Numbered from the stretch's first letter, positions 8,018 through 16,314 are shown. The stretch is DNA of 48,139 nucleotides from Alphaproteobacteria bacterium (GCA_947474005.1 CANJHI010000021.1:1-48139), one strand, 5' to 3'. The notes: generated by a model from the letters alone, not told the origin. Numbers and translations: made by a program.

Positions 8018-9217
8018 TCAGCCCTCGCCGCGCACGAGGTCGTAGGCGTCGCGGCGGCTCGCCCGCCATGCCGGATAGAGCGCGCCCACGGCACCGATGG
8101 CCGCGGCCAGCACGATCGCCCCTACGGCGAAGGCCACCGTATGCGGCAGGTCGAGCCAGACGAACGGCACGCCGATATTGTCGAGGTAGTAGACCAGCGA
8201 GCGCTCGTAGAGACGCATCACCAGCACGCCCAGGGTCACGCCCAGCACGCCGCCGACGCCGGTGGCGATCACCGCCTCGACGACCATGACACCGATAAGC
8301 TGCGCACCGCGCGCGCCGATCGCTTTCAAGAGACCGAGTTCGGCCCGCCGTTCGGTGACGATCGCCGAGAACAGCACGCTCACCATGACCGCCATGCTGG
8401 CGAACATCAGCACCATCAAGGCGAGAATGCCTTTTAGCAGCGCTGCCAACCCCTGGCGGATGCCGGACAGCGAGGAGTCGCCGGTCACGACCTTGGCACC
8501 CTTGACCGCCGACAGGATGGCGAAGCGCGCCTGCAGCGCCGTGGCGCCGGGCGCCAGCTCGACGAGGAAGCCGGTGACCTTGCCCGGCGCGAGGACGGCG
8601 GGCCGTTGAGGCATGCTGGCGGCCAGCGCCTCCAGTGTGGCGAATGACATGAAGACGCCGCGCTCGTGGGTGCCGACGCCGGTGCGGCCGAGCTTGCCGT
8701 AGACGAGGTGCGGCTTGCCGAAGATGAGGAGCTGCGAGCCCAGCGGCGCATCGCGGCCGGCACCCAGGATCACGTCGCCGGCCCGTAGTCCGCGGCCGAG
8801 CTTTTCCTTGAGCCAGGGCTGGATCGTGAAGTCGAGCGCCGGATCGATGCCGATCAGGTCGACCAGCTCATGATGGCTACCGATGCCGGAATGCTCGACC
8901 CGCGCGATCTTCTGCGGTGCTGCTCGTGCCACGCTGGCGAGGCGCGCCTTGGCCAGGACATCGGCGTCGAGCACCAGATCGGTGGGCTCGACCGTGAGGA
9001 GTGCCGCGGTGATGTTGGTGAGCGCGCCTTCGGGCACCACCATCATGTCGGCGCCCAAGCGCGTGAAACCCACGGCCATGCTGTCGTCGATGCTGCGCAT
9101 CAGGGTGGCGCCGGTAAAGACGACCCCGCTGCCGATCGCCACCGCGGCGATCAGCAAGAGGCTGCGCGCCTTGCGGCGTCCGAGGTTCTGCAGCGCCAGG
9201 TTGGCGAGCAGCCTCAA
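8018..9217 (-). CDS. FtsX/MacB-like ABC transporter permease
   Basis: 399 residues with the four-helix FtsX layout. The first span is at about 19-40 and is followed by a periplasmic domain of about 200 residues (MacB_PCD-like, with DMMVVPEGAL near its start). Three C-terminal spans follow (ALMVLMFASMAVMVSVL; VVEAVIATGVGGVLGVTLG; VGAIVLAAAIGAVGALYPAW), ending with the YPAWRASRRDAYDLVRGE tail typical of this class. Only one permease gene is present, so a homodimer is expected. It lies 11 bp downstream of the propeller gene and 3 bp upstream of the ATPase. Such permeases release lipoproteins or remodel periplasmic partners. Its tight coupling to an exported metalloprotein is unusual. Confidence 0.85.
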   Translation of the reverse strand: MRLLANLALQNLGRRKARSLLLIAAVAIGSGVVFTGATLMRSIDDSMAVGFTRLGADMMVVPEGALTNITAALLTVEPTDLVLDADVLAKARLASVARAAPQKIARVEHSGIGSHHELVDLIGIDPALDFTIQPWLKEKLGRGLRAGDVILGAGRDAPLGSQLLIFGKPHLVYGKLGRTGVGTHERGVFMSFATLEALAASMPQRPAVLAPGKVTGFLVELAPGATALQARFAILSAVKGAKVVTGDSSLSGIRQGLAALLKGILALMVLMFASMAVMVSVLFSAIVTERRAELGLLKAIGARGAQLIGVMVVEAVIATGVGGVLGVTLGVLVMRLYERSLVYYLDNIGVPFVWLDLPHTVAFAVGAIVLAAAIGAVGALYPAWRASRRDAYDLVRGEG

Positions 9218-9228
9218 AGCGTGCCCAC

Positions 9229-11058
9229 TCAGAGCGTACAGGAGCGCGTGTGCTTCATGTGCTCCAGCTTGGTCGGAATGATCACGCAGTCATGATGCCC
9301 GCCGTTGCTCGGCAGGATGCCGACCAGCGTGTCGGTCGAGGTGTCGACGATCGCGATGCCGCTCGACTGACGCTGGAAGCCGCTGAACGGCGTCAGCACA
9401 TACTTGCCGTCGTAGGTGATTGCCGGTGTCTGCAGGTCGGGACCGATGCCCTGGATCTCCTTCAGGATCGTCCAGGTCTTGGTGTCGACCACCATGAGCC
9501 CGCTGTAGGCGGGCGACGGATGCAGGATGGACAGGTAGAGCTTCGAACTGTCCATCGAGAAGACCATGTGGAACGGATTCGGATACTTGCCGCGCCACAG
9601 CGGATCCTCGACATGGGCGATCTTGCGCCACTTGGTCGGATCCGGATCCTCGCAGCTGAAGATCGAGCAGTTGTTTTCCCGGAGGTTGTTCATCATCACC
9701 AGGAACTTGCCGTCGGGCGAGAAGCCGATCTCGTGGCCCGGCGAATGGATCTTGTCGAAGACGACCTTCCACGTGTCCTTGTCGATCTGCTCGACTGCAT
9801 ATTGGGCCTGCGAGTCCTTGTTGAACTGCAGGAAAGCCGCCGGATCGAAATTCTTCTCAGGGTCGAGGATGCAGATGCCGCCGCACAGACGCACGACGGT
9901 GGCGGCCCAGCGGCCCTCGGGATGCCAGATCGTGCCGTCGGCACCGGTGAGCGTGAGCGGCGCGTCGCCCGGCAGCGAGCCCTCCTCGACGAACAGCTCG
10001 CCCATGGGCACCATTTCCCAGTCGATCTTGTTGCCCTTGGTGCCGCGGTAGTCGTAGAGGCCGGTCGTGGTGTCGGGATAGATCTTCTTGATGGTGAGCG
10101 TGCCGCCCTTGATCCAGGCATCGCGCAGGTCCGGCACGTTGGGCGCCCAGTCGAACTTGAGCGCCGCCTTCACTTTCGAGGTCGTACGGTCGAAGCAGGC
10201 GGCGATGTCCTTCTGGCCGTCGGTGACGAAGTAGGATTGCGCGTCCTTCGGGTTGACCGTGACGTGGACGCCGAGCCCGAGGCCAGTGGTCTCAGAGACG
10301 TTCTCGACCATCTGCATCTGCGTGCCGTCGAAGCGGACGCGATAGATGTTTGTGCCGGGCGCCGGTTCCGTGATGGCGGTGGGGATGCCGTAGATCAGCG
10401 AGTTCTTGACGCCCTGCGTCGAGTTGACGAATTCGAAGCCGTGATACGGATCGGAACTCGGGAAGGCGCAGAGGTGATGGCTGATCGGACTGAAATCGCC
10501 GTAGTTCCAGTACCAGATCGAGGCCAGCACGCGATTTGAATTGAGATCGAGCGCGTAGGTGCCGCCACCGAGCTTGGTCGGCAGCAAGGCGATCCACTGG
10601 CCAAGGCTGCGTCCCTTGATGTCGGCTCTCGAATCGACGATCTCGCGGGTAATGTGTGATTGTTGCGGGCCCGCACCGCTGGCCTGAAAGATGCCGGTGT
10701 CCGACGAGCCGCCGCCCAGCGCGTTGTAGCCAAGGACGGCCGCTTCGGCGACGCCCGCGGTGCCGACGGCGACGTTCAGCATCGTGCGCCGACTCATCCG
10801 GGTCTTGCGCGCCGGGACCGCGGCCTCAGCGGCCTTGGCTTTGAGGGTCGCCTCTTCATGCTTGGCGACCAGGTACGTCTTGAATTCCTCGCGGTCCTTC
10901 TCCAGCACTTCGGCGTTGCGCCTGAGGAACTCCTCGATCGAGCCCTTGCTCGCAGGAAGGTTCGGCGCCGCTTCGGCGGCGATCGGAGTGATGATCGGCG
11001 TTGCGTTCACATTGGGGGAAGTTCTCGTGGCAGGCGTTTCTCTGGTGGGTTCAACCAT
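9229..11058 (-). CDS. exported NosZ N-domain/thiocyanate-dehydrogenase-like copper beta-propeller
   Basis: 609 residues from the ATG at 11058, chosen because GAGGGAG lies 8 bp upstream; a GTG at 11067 would add three residues. Residues 1-87 are a hydrophilic, helical extension. A twin-arginine motif SRRTMLNVAVG follows at 89-99, so a Tat signal is likely. The remainder reads as a beta-propeller. My hand alignment to the propeller domain of nitrous oxide reductase places histidines at six of the seven CuZ ligand positions: H194, H195 (ISHHLCAF), H265 (GVHVTVNP), H442 (PGHEIGFSPDGK), H497 (NPFHMVFS) and H589 (GGHHDCVI). The seventh position appears to be D541 (IGPDLQ). There is no C-terminal CuA cupredoxin domain, as in thiocyanate dehydrogenase. 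The substrate is unknown. It heads an operon with an ABC transporter. Confidence 0.6.
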   Translation of the reverse strand: MVEPTRETPATRTSPNVNATPIITPIAAEAAPNLPASKGSIEEFLRRNAEVLEKDREEFKTYLVAKHEEATLKAKAAEAAVPARKTRMSRRTMLNVAVGTAGVAEAAVLGYNALGGGSSDTGIFQASGAGPQQSHITREIVDSRADIKGRSLGQWIALLPTKLGGGTYALDLNSNRVLASIWYWNYGDFSPISHHLCAFPSSDPYHGFEFVNSTQGVKNSLIYGIPTAITEPAPGTNIYRVRFDGTQMQMVENVSETTGLGLGVHVTVNPKDAQSYFVTDGQKDIAACFDRTTSKVKAALKFDWAPNVPDLRDAWIKGGTLTIKKIYPDTTTGLYDYRGTKGNKIDWEMVPMGELFVEEGSLPGDAPLTLTGADGTIWHPEGRWAATVVRLCGGICILDPEKNFDPAAFLQFNKDSQAQYAVEQIDKDTWKVVFDKIHSPGHEIGFSPDGKFLVMMNNLRENNCSIFSCEDPDPTKWRKIAHVEDPLWRGKYPNPFHMVFSMDSSKLYLSILHPSPAYSGLMVVDTKTWTILKEIQGIGPDLQTPAITYDGKYVLTPFSGFQRQSSGIAIVDTSTDTLVGILPSNGGHHDCVIIPTKLEHMKHTRSCTL

Positions 11059-11178
11059 ATACCGCACTCCCTCGTTACTGAACTTTGCGGATACTAGACG
11101 CAGGCCTTCGTGAAGGACATTCTGAAATTTGAAGAACTGGAGGCTGATTTTCGATCACAGCGCGAGTAGTCTCTGCCG

Positions 11179-11823
11179 ATGGACTACGCCGTCATCATCA
11201 GCGCCATCGTGCTCGGCCTTTCCGTCCTGGCGACGGCAGCGAAATTCCTCGACTGGTTCATCCATACCGATCCGCAGACGATGGTGCGAGTCAGCCGCTG
11301 GATGCTGTTGCTTCTGGTCATGGCCTGCATTCCACTTGTCGTCTGGATGATCGTTGACGGCCGATGGTCGGCGGCCATGCTGATCGGAGCCGGCATGCTG
11401 GCCGTTCCGACCTTCCTGAAATGGCGAGCACTCCTTGCGCCGTTGCGCGGCGTGCTCGGCCGATTCAGGTCCAAGGTGCCGCCCTTCGACATGAAGGAAT
11501 GGCCTGCCGACATGGCGGGCGACCCTGAGACCGTGCGGCGCGCCGCCGCCATCCTCGAAGCCTATGTGAACCGGCCGGCGCCGCAGGATTTCAGGCTCGC
11601 CTCCCGGCACGACGGCGCCGTCATGTCCAGGGCGGAAGCGCTCGACGTGTTGGGCCTCGGCGAGAATGCTGACGAGGCGGCGATCCATGCCGCGCACGAG
11701 CGCCTTGCACGGCTGGTCCATCCCGACCATGCGGGTGCGACCTATCTTGCAAGAAAGGTCGACCAGGCGCGGGACACGCTGCTGCCTCCTCCGCGCGAGT
11801 GGCGCCGCCTGTCGAACGGCTAA
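11179..11823 (+). CDS. membrane-anchored J-domain (DnaJ/TIM14-like) protein
   Basis: 214 residues. Three hydrophobic segments lie at about 5-25, 41-59 and 63-80, followed by a linker and a C-terminal J-domain at about 150-202. The J-domain contains the diagnostic HPD tripeptide at 181-183 (ARLVHPDHAG), preceded by ALDVLGLGENADEAAI. J-domains stimulate the ATPase of Hsp70 (DnaK), and a membrane J-protein recruits Hsp70 to the inner membrane, as TIM14/Pam18 does in mitochondria. The gene diverges from the copper-type propeller gene with 120 bp between them. Whether it helps export or folding of that protein is inference. It is 24 bp upstream of a metallo-beta-lactamase-fold gene. Confidence 0.8.
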   Translation: MDYAVIISAIVLGLSVLATAAKFLDWFIHTDPQTMVRVSRWMLLLLVMACIPLVVWMIVDGRWSAAMLIGAGMLAVPTFLKWRALLAPLRGVLGRFRSKVPPFDMKEWPADMAGDPETVRRAAAILEAYVNRPAPQDFRLASRHDGAVMSRAEALDVLGLGENADEAAIHAAHERLARLVHPDHAGATYLARKVDQARDTLLPPPREWRRLSNG

Positions 11824-11847
11824 TTCCGCTTACCCGAAAGGCCTTCC

Positions 11848-12660
11848 ATGCAAGTCACCATCCTCGGCAGCGGCTCACCCATGGTTGCCGCCGATCGGGC
11901 CGGCCCTTCCACACTGGTGCGCATCGGCAAGACCGACCTGCTGTTCGATTGCGGCCGTGCCGTGCTGATGCGCGGCGTCGCCGTCGGCATGACGGCGCGC
12001 GAGCTTGCGGCGGTGTTCGTCACCCATATGCACAGCGATCACACCACCGACTACAACGACGTCATCACGACGCGCTGGATCACCAACACCGACCCACGGC
12101 CACTGACGGCGATCGGGCCGGTGGGGTTCAAGAAGTTCACCGACGCGACGCTGGCGATGCTCGAAAACGACATCCACTACCGCATGGCGCATCACCCCGA
12201 CCTGCCGCACCGGCCCGAAGTGAATGTCTCCGAGGGTCTCGCCTGGGAAGCCGACGGCATCCGCGTCGTGGCGGCGCCGACCGACCACAGCCCGGTGCAC
12301 CCGACGGTCGGCTTTCGCATCGAGGCCGAAGGCAAGGTGGTGGTGATCGCCGGCGACACCGTGCCCTGCCCTGGCCTCACGACCCTGTGCAAGGGCGCCG
12401 ACGTCTACGTCCAGACGGTGATCCGCCGCCAGATGATCGAGAAGGTGCCGATCCAGCGCTTTCGCGACGTGATCGACTATCACTCCGACATCGCCCAGGC
12501 GGCGCAGACCGCCCGCGACGCCGGCGTGCGCACGCTGGTGCTCAACCATCCGATGCCAGCGCCGCGACCCGGCACCGAGCCGGAGTGGATCGCCGAGGCC
12601 AAGGCCCACTTCGATGGCGAAGTCCTGCTGGCCACCGATCTCCTGCAAGTCGAGGCCTGA
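11848..12660 (+). CDS. ribonuclease Z-like metallo-beta-lactamase-fold hydrolase
   Basis: 270 residues. The fold signature is TILGSGSP at 4-11 and the zinc motif THMHSDH at 59-65. Further metal positions are suggested by DHSPVHPTVGF, VIAGDT (the bridging aspartate) and LNHPMP. The nearest groups are ribonuclease Z/ElaC-like and arylsulfatase-like MBL hydrolases. It lacks an obvious long exosite arm, so tRNA 3' processing cannot be claimed. It is probably cytoplasmic, as no signal peptide is seen. The ribosome site before 11848 is weak (cgaaaggccttcc). It may be co-transcribed with the J-domain gene. Confidence 0.8.
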   Translation: MQVTILGSGSPMVAADRAGPSTLVRIGKTDLLFDCGRAVLMRGVAVGMTARELAAVFVTHMHSDHTTDYNDVITTRWITNTDPRPLTAIGPVGFKKFTDATLAMLENDIHYRMAHHPDLPHRPEVNVSEGLAWEADGIRVVAAPTDHSPVHPTVGFRIEAEGKVVVIAGDTVPCPGLTTLCKGADVYVQTVIRRQMIEKVPIQRFRDVIDYHSDIAQAAQTARDAGVRTLVLNHPMPAPRPGTEPEWIAEAKAHFDGEVLLATDLLQVEA

Positions 12661-12695
12661 CGGTCAAGAAGCTGACGGTCGGGAGGCTGAGAGTC
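12657..12695 (+). repeat. three degenerate 15-bp tandem units
   Basis: CTGACGGTC occurs at 12657 and 12672 and again as CTGAGAGTC at 12687, an exact 15-bp period that starts on the last codons of the MBL gene. It lies between two convergent genes. No T-run follows, so it is not an evident terminator. Confidence 0.5.
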
Positions 12696-12696
12696 G

Positions 12697-13029
12697 TCAG
12701 GGCGCGTTCCGCGCCGCCCGCGCCTCGTCGTAGGCCTGCTGGGCGCCATCGGCAGCACGAACAGCACTATCGCGCTTTGCCGCGGCTGCCCCGTCGAGCC
12801 TGACGAGCAACGCGACGGATGCAATCAGGAATCCGCCGGCGGCATAGTAGCCCCAGGCCTCGAGGTGCAACCGGACCAGGAGGACGACGAATGGAATCGG
12901 GAAGAAGACCAGGGCAAGCCTGATCCAGGTCTCGCGGTCGTAGGTCCGAACCGCCGCATCGGCCTTCACCTTCAACGCGGAGGCCTCGTGGTGCAGCGTC
13001 TCGAGATCGGGGGCCAGGTCGGTCTCCAC
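12697..13029 (-). CDS. small two-span membrane protein, function unknown
   Basis: 110 residues. An acidic N-terminus (METDLAPDLETLHHEA) is followed by two hydrophobic segments at roughly 35-52 and 60-78 (VFFPIPFVVLLVRL; YYAAGGFLIASVALLV) and an Ala/Arg-rich helical tail. I recognise no family. It stands alone between the convergent MBL gene and the divergent ABC importer operon. The in-frame start with codon use like its neighbours supports a real gene, but its length leaves room for doubt. Confidence 0.55.
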   Translation of the reverse strand: METDLAPDLETLHHEASALKVKADAAVRTYDRETWIRLALVFFPIPFVVLLVRLHLEAWGYYAAGGFLIASVALLVRLDGAAAAKRDSAVRAADGAQQAYDEARAARNAP

Positions 13030-13172
13030 CGGAGGATGCGGGTGCCGACGTTACAGGATATCGCGCGATACAGGCGATACAGATTTCTGCTGGCGCGACC
13101 TGAGGGCCCCTCCAAGCGTACTCACGACATCCGTTCTCAAATCCGGGACTTCCAACCGGCTGCGGAAAAGCC

Positions 13173-13225
13173 CATCATTTGCATTCGCAAGGCGGTGCGA
13201 TCACGAGTGCCGCCGGCAAATGATG
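13173..13225 (+). promoter_or_regulatory. leader inverted repeat upstream of the ABC importer operon
   Basis: A perfect 10-bp inverted repeat, CATCATTTGC at 13173-13182 and GCAAATGATG at 13216-13225, encloses a second shorter stem (GGCGG at 13191-13195, CCGCC at 13210-13214). It ends five bases before the GGAGG ribosome site of the first permease gene. It could be a repressor operator or an mRNA hairpin that affects initiation. No regulator gene is adjacent. Confidence 0.5.
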
Positions 13226-13242
13226 GATGGGGAGGAAACCGG

Positions 13243-14136
13243 GTGACGCCAGCGCGACGACCGATGTTCGGCGAACAGCAGCGTTTCATGCTGTTGCTGA
13301 TCGCGCCGGCGGCGCTACTGCTCGGGCTGTTCCAGGTCGTGCCGATCGTGATCGGCGCCAACGCGAGCTTCCGCGACTGGGCACTCTACAATCCCAAGAA
13401 GACCTGGGTTGGCCTCGATCACTACAAGGCCGTGATCACCGATCCGGCGTTTCTCGAGGTCGTGCTGCCCAACACCTTCATCTTCATGGTGGCGAGCGTG
13501 ATCGGCGCCCTGACCCTGGGGCTCGGCCTTGCTTTACTGCTCAATCGGCCCTTCCGCGGCCAGAAGATCGTGCAGACCGTGCTGATGGTGCCATTGATGG
13601 TGGCGCCGGTGATCGCGGCCATCATGATGCGCTGGATGTTCAACGACCAGTTCGGGATCGTGAACGCGGTCCTCGAGGGGTTGGGGCTGGAAGGCCAGCC
13701 GTGGCTGGTCGAGCGCTGGAGCGCCTTCGGCATCATCGTGCTGACCGACGTCTGGCTGTGGACACCGTGGTTCACCTTGCTGCTGCTGGCCGGCCTCCAG
13801 AGCCTGCCCAAGGAGCCGTTCGAGGCCGCCGCCATCGACGGCACCTCGGCGTGGCGCGTGTTCAGCCACCTGACGCTGCCGATGCTGCAGCCCGTTATCG
13901 TGGTCTGCGTGGTGATCCGCGCCATCGATGCCTTCCGCACCTTCGACATCGTCTGGACGCTGACCGGCGGCGGCCCCGGCCGCTCGACCGAGCTGTTCAG
14001 CCTTTACGCCTATGTTCTCGCTTTTCTCAATCTCGACCTCGGCCGCGGTTCAGCGGCGGCGATCGTGGGCGGCCTCATCATCCTGGTGGTCGGCATCGGG
14101 CTCTATCGCCTGGTCGATCGCGTGACGAAGACCTGA
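13243..14136 (+). CDS. carbohydrate-type ABC importer permease 1 (MalF/UgpA-like)
   Basis: 297 residues from the GTG at 13243, which has a clear ggggaggaaac ribosome site; the longer reading frame upstream would cross the leader repeat. Six hydrophobic segments are visible, beginning with MLLLIAPAALLLGLF. The cytoplasmic EAA loop reads EAAAIDGTSAWRVFSHLTLPML, the contact site for the ATPase. Family members import sugars, polyols or glycerol phosphates. It is the first gene of a four-gene importer operon and lies 4 bp before the second permease. The substrate is not evident. Confidence 0.88.
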   Translation: MTPARRPMFGEQQRFMLLLIAPAALLLGLFQVVPIVIGANASFRDWALYNPKKTWVGLDHYKAVITDPAFLEVVLPNTFIFMVASVIGALTLGLGLALLLNRPFRGQKIVQTVLMVPLMVAPVIAAIMMRWMFNDQFGIVNAVLEGLGLEGQPWLVERWSAFGIIVLTDVWLWTPWFTLLLLAGLQSLPKEPFEAAAIDGTSAWRVFSHLTLPMLQPVIVVCVVIRAIDAFRTFDIVWTLTGGGPGRSTELFSLYAYVLAFLNLDLGRGSAAAIVGGLIILVVGIGLYRLVDRVTKT

Positions 14137-14140
14137 TCCG

Positions 14141-14977
14141 ATGGCCATGGTCCGCACGCCCCTGATGTTCGCCCGCCTGCCTATTGGCGGCCGCCGCCTG
14201 CTGTTCGGGCTGGCGATCACCGGCATCTGCCTCGCCGTCGCCTTCCCGGTGCTGTGGCTGATCCTGACGTCGCTGCGCCCCGAATCGGGCGTCTACTACG
14301 TCCACCGCGGCACCGAGTTCACCCTCGCGAGCTACGCCGAAGTGTTGCTCGACGAGCGGCTGATCCAGGCCTTCGTCAATTCGGCGCTGATCTCGACCCT
14401 GGCCACCATCTTCTCGCTGCTGGTCACGGTATCGAGCGGCTACATGCTGTCGCGTTTCCGTGGACCGGCGGCGCAGACATGGTTCGGCACCATCTACGTC
14501 TTCCGCTGCGTGCCCTACATCTCCTGGGTGCTGCCGCTCTACTTCGTGGCCCAGAGCTGGGGAATCTACGATACCTATATCGGTCTGCTGCTGCCACACA
14601 TCGCCGTGCACATCTGCTTCTTCTCCTGGCTGATGAAGGGCTTCTTCGACGGTATCGACCCGTCGATGGAACATGCCGCACTTATCGACGGCTGCACGCG
14701 CTGGGGTGCCTTCATCCGCGTCGCCCTGCCCTCGGCGATCCCGGCGATTTCCGCCTTGGCCGTCCTGTGCTGGCTGTTCACCTGGAACGAATTCCTGTTC
14801 GCCCTGATCCTGACCGGCAACAAAGTGCCGGTGATCACGGTGGTGATGGCGCAGTTCGTCACCGAAATGGGCTTGCGCTGGAACCTGATGGCCGCCACGG
14901 CCGTCATGGCGCTGGTGCCGGCCTTCCTGCTGGCGCTGTTCGGCCAGAAATACGTGATCCGCGGCCTCAGAATCTAA
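14141..14977 (+). CDS. carbohydrate-type ABC importer permease 2 (MalG/UgpE-like)
   Basis: 278 residues. The first span (LLFGLAITGICLAVAFPVLW) is followed by the MalG-type periplasmic start (SLRPESGVYY), four more spans and the EAA loop EHAALIDGCTRWGAFIRVALP. It ends with the family C-terminus KYVIRGLRI. It would form the heterodimeric membrane channel with the preceding permease. An internal ATG at 14147 (two codons downstream) could also serve as the start. The binding-protein gene begins 41 bp downstream. Confidence 0.88.
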   Translation: MAMVRTPLMFARLPIGGRRLLFGLAITGICLAVAFPVLWLILTSLRPESGVYYVHRGTEFTLASYAEVLLDERLIQAFVNSALISTLATIFSLLVTVSSGYMLSRFRGPAAQTWFGTIYVFRCVPYISWVLPLYFVAQSWGIYDTYIGLLLPHIAVHICFFSWLMKGFFDGIDPSMEHAALIDGCTRWGAFIRVALPSAIPAISALAVLCWLFTWNEFLFALILTGNKVPVITVVMAQFVTEMGLRWNLMAATAVMALVPAFLLALFGQKYVIRGLRI

Positions 14978-15018
14978 TGAGGGCCGGATCTGAATTCAGA
15001 AACGACGGAGGGAACGAC

Positions 15019-16314
15019 ATGAGCATCAGACGAAGGACATTGGCCGCGGTGGCGGCAGCCGCCAGCCTGCTTGTCGCAGGCGGTGTCAACGCCCAGGCGA
15101 TCAAGGAGCTGCGCATCGGCTACCAGCCGAGCCCGATCCAGGATGCTTCGATCGCCATGTTCGAGACCTGGGGCGCCAAGAACGGCATCAAGATCGTGAA
15201 GGTGCCGAACTCCTACGGCGTCTACGTCGAGAAGATGACGGCATCGCTCACCTCGAACTCCGACCAGTACGACGTCATCTGGCACAACGACGACTGGGGC
15301 CAACTCTGGGCGCATCTGCTCGAGCCGACCGACGACATCCCGGGCCTGCAGTTCGCCGAGAAGTGGGGTATGGACAAGATCGTGTTCGGCAACGCACAGG
15401 GCCAGAACACCGTCGTGCCGATGGGCCAGACGTTCAGCGTGTTCTTCTATCGCAACGACCTGGTGCAGCCCAACGAAGTGCCCAAGACGCTGGCCGACGT
15501 CGTCAACATGAGCAAGAAGCTGCAGGCCGCCAACAAGGCGAAATGGGGCTATGTCGGCGCCATGTCGATGAACAACAGCTGGTTCAGCTGGTTCTGGTCG
15601 ATGTGGGGCAACAACTGCGACGTGCTGATGCCGTTCTACGAGCGCGACAACGCGAAGCTGGCGGCCGCCGGCTGGAAGTCGGGCCTCGACCAGCCCTGCA
15701 TGAAGGAGACGGCCGAGTACTGGTGGGATGCGATCAACACCCACAAGATCTCGCCGCGCGGCATGCCGGCCTACGACCGCAACGAAGCCAACGCCATCTT
15801 CATGTCGGGTGACGCCGCCTTCACCGTGGCCGATTCTCTGTGGTGGGGCACGTTCAACGATCCGGCCAAGTCGAAGGTCGTGGGCAAGGTCTCGGCCGCG
15901 CGCTTTCCGCTCGGCCCCAACCGCCAGAAGAACTTCGCCTGGGACGACATCTGGGGCTGGGCGATTCCAAAGTCGATCGCGCCCGAGCGCAAGGCGCTGG
16001 CCAAGCAGATGCTCGCCGCCATGATGGTCGACGAGGAAGGCCAGATGAAACTGTGGAAGGCGACCGGCGCGCCGCCGCCCAACACGCAGTTCTGGCCCAA
16101 GATCGCGGCCCAGGATCCGTTCATGGCGCTCCTGAAGGAGGCCGTGCTCGACTCGCCCGACAAGGTGCGCGGCGCCTACTACTTCCCGCAGTGGCCGGCC
16201 GTGCATAAGGCGTTCAACGACGCCGTCACCAAGGCCATCACCGGCAAGCGCGAGGACATCGCCAAGGTGCTGGCCGAGGGCGCGCCGCTGGTCAGCAAGG
16301 CGGCAACGCCCTAG
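15019..16314 (+). CDS. ABC importer extracellular solute-binding protein (family 1 type)
   Basis: 431 residues. The signal peptide covers residues 1 to about 27 (MSIRRRTLAAVAAAASLLVA, cleavage near GVNAQA). The mature part has the two-lobe features of family-1 solute-binding proteins: QYDVIWHNDDWGQL, VPMGQTFSVFFYRNDL and FMSGDAAFTVADSLWW. It is rich in Trp, which often stacks on sugar rings in these proteins. The start at 15019 has the ribosome site cggaggg; a much longer frame upstream is only the shadow of the permease gene. It delivers the substrate to the two permeases encoded upstream. The substrate is unknown. Confidence 0.88.
   Translation: MSIRRRTLAAVAAAASLLVAGGVNAQAIKELRIGYQPSPIQDASIAMFETWGAKNGIKIVKVPNSYGVYVEKMTASLTSNSDQYDVIWHNDDWGQLWAHLLEPTDDIPGLQFAEKWGMDKIVFGNAQGQNTVVPMGQTFSVFFYRNDLVQPNEVPKTLADVVNMSKKLQAANKAKWGYVGAMSMNNSWFSWFWSMWGNNCDVLMPFYERDNAKLAAAGWKSGLDQPCMKETAEYWWDAINTHKISPRGMPAYDRNEANAIFMSGDAAFTVADSLWWGTFNDPAKSKVVGKVSAARFPLGPNRQKNFAWDDIWGWAIPKSIAPERKALAKQMLAAMMVDEEGQMKLWKATGAPPPNTQFWPKIAAQDPFMALLKEAVLDSPDKVRGAYYFPQWPAVHKAFNDAVTKAITGKREDIAKVLAEGAPLVSKAATP

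Noticed and set aside
9229-11058. Annotation as a functional nitrous oxide reductase
   Set aside because: There is no CuA domain, one CuZ ligand position appears to be aspartate, and no nosRDFYL genes are present.
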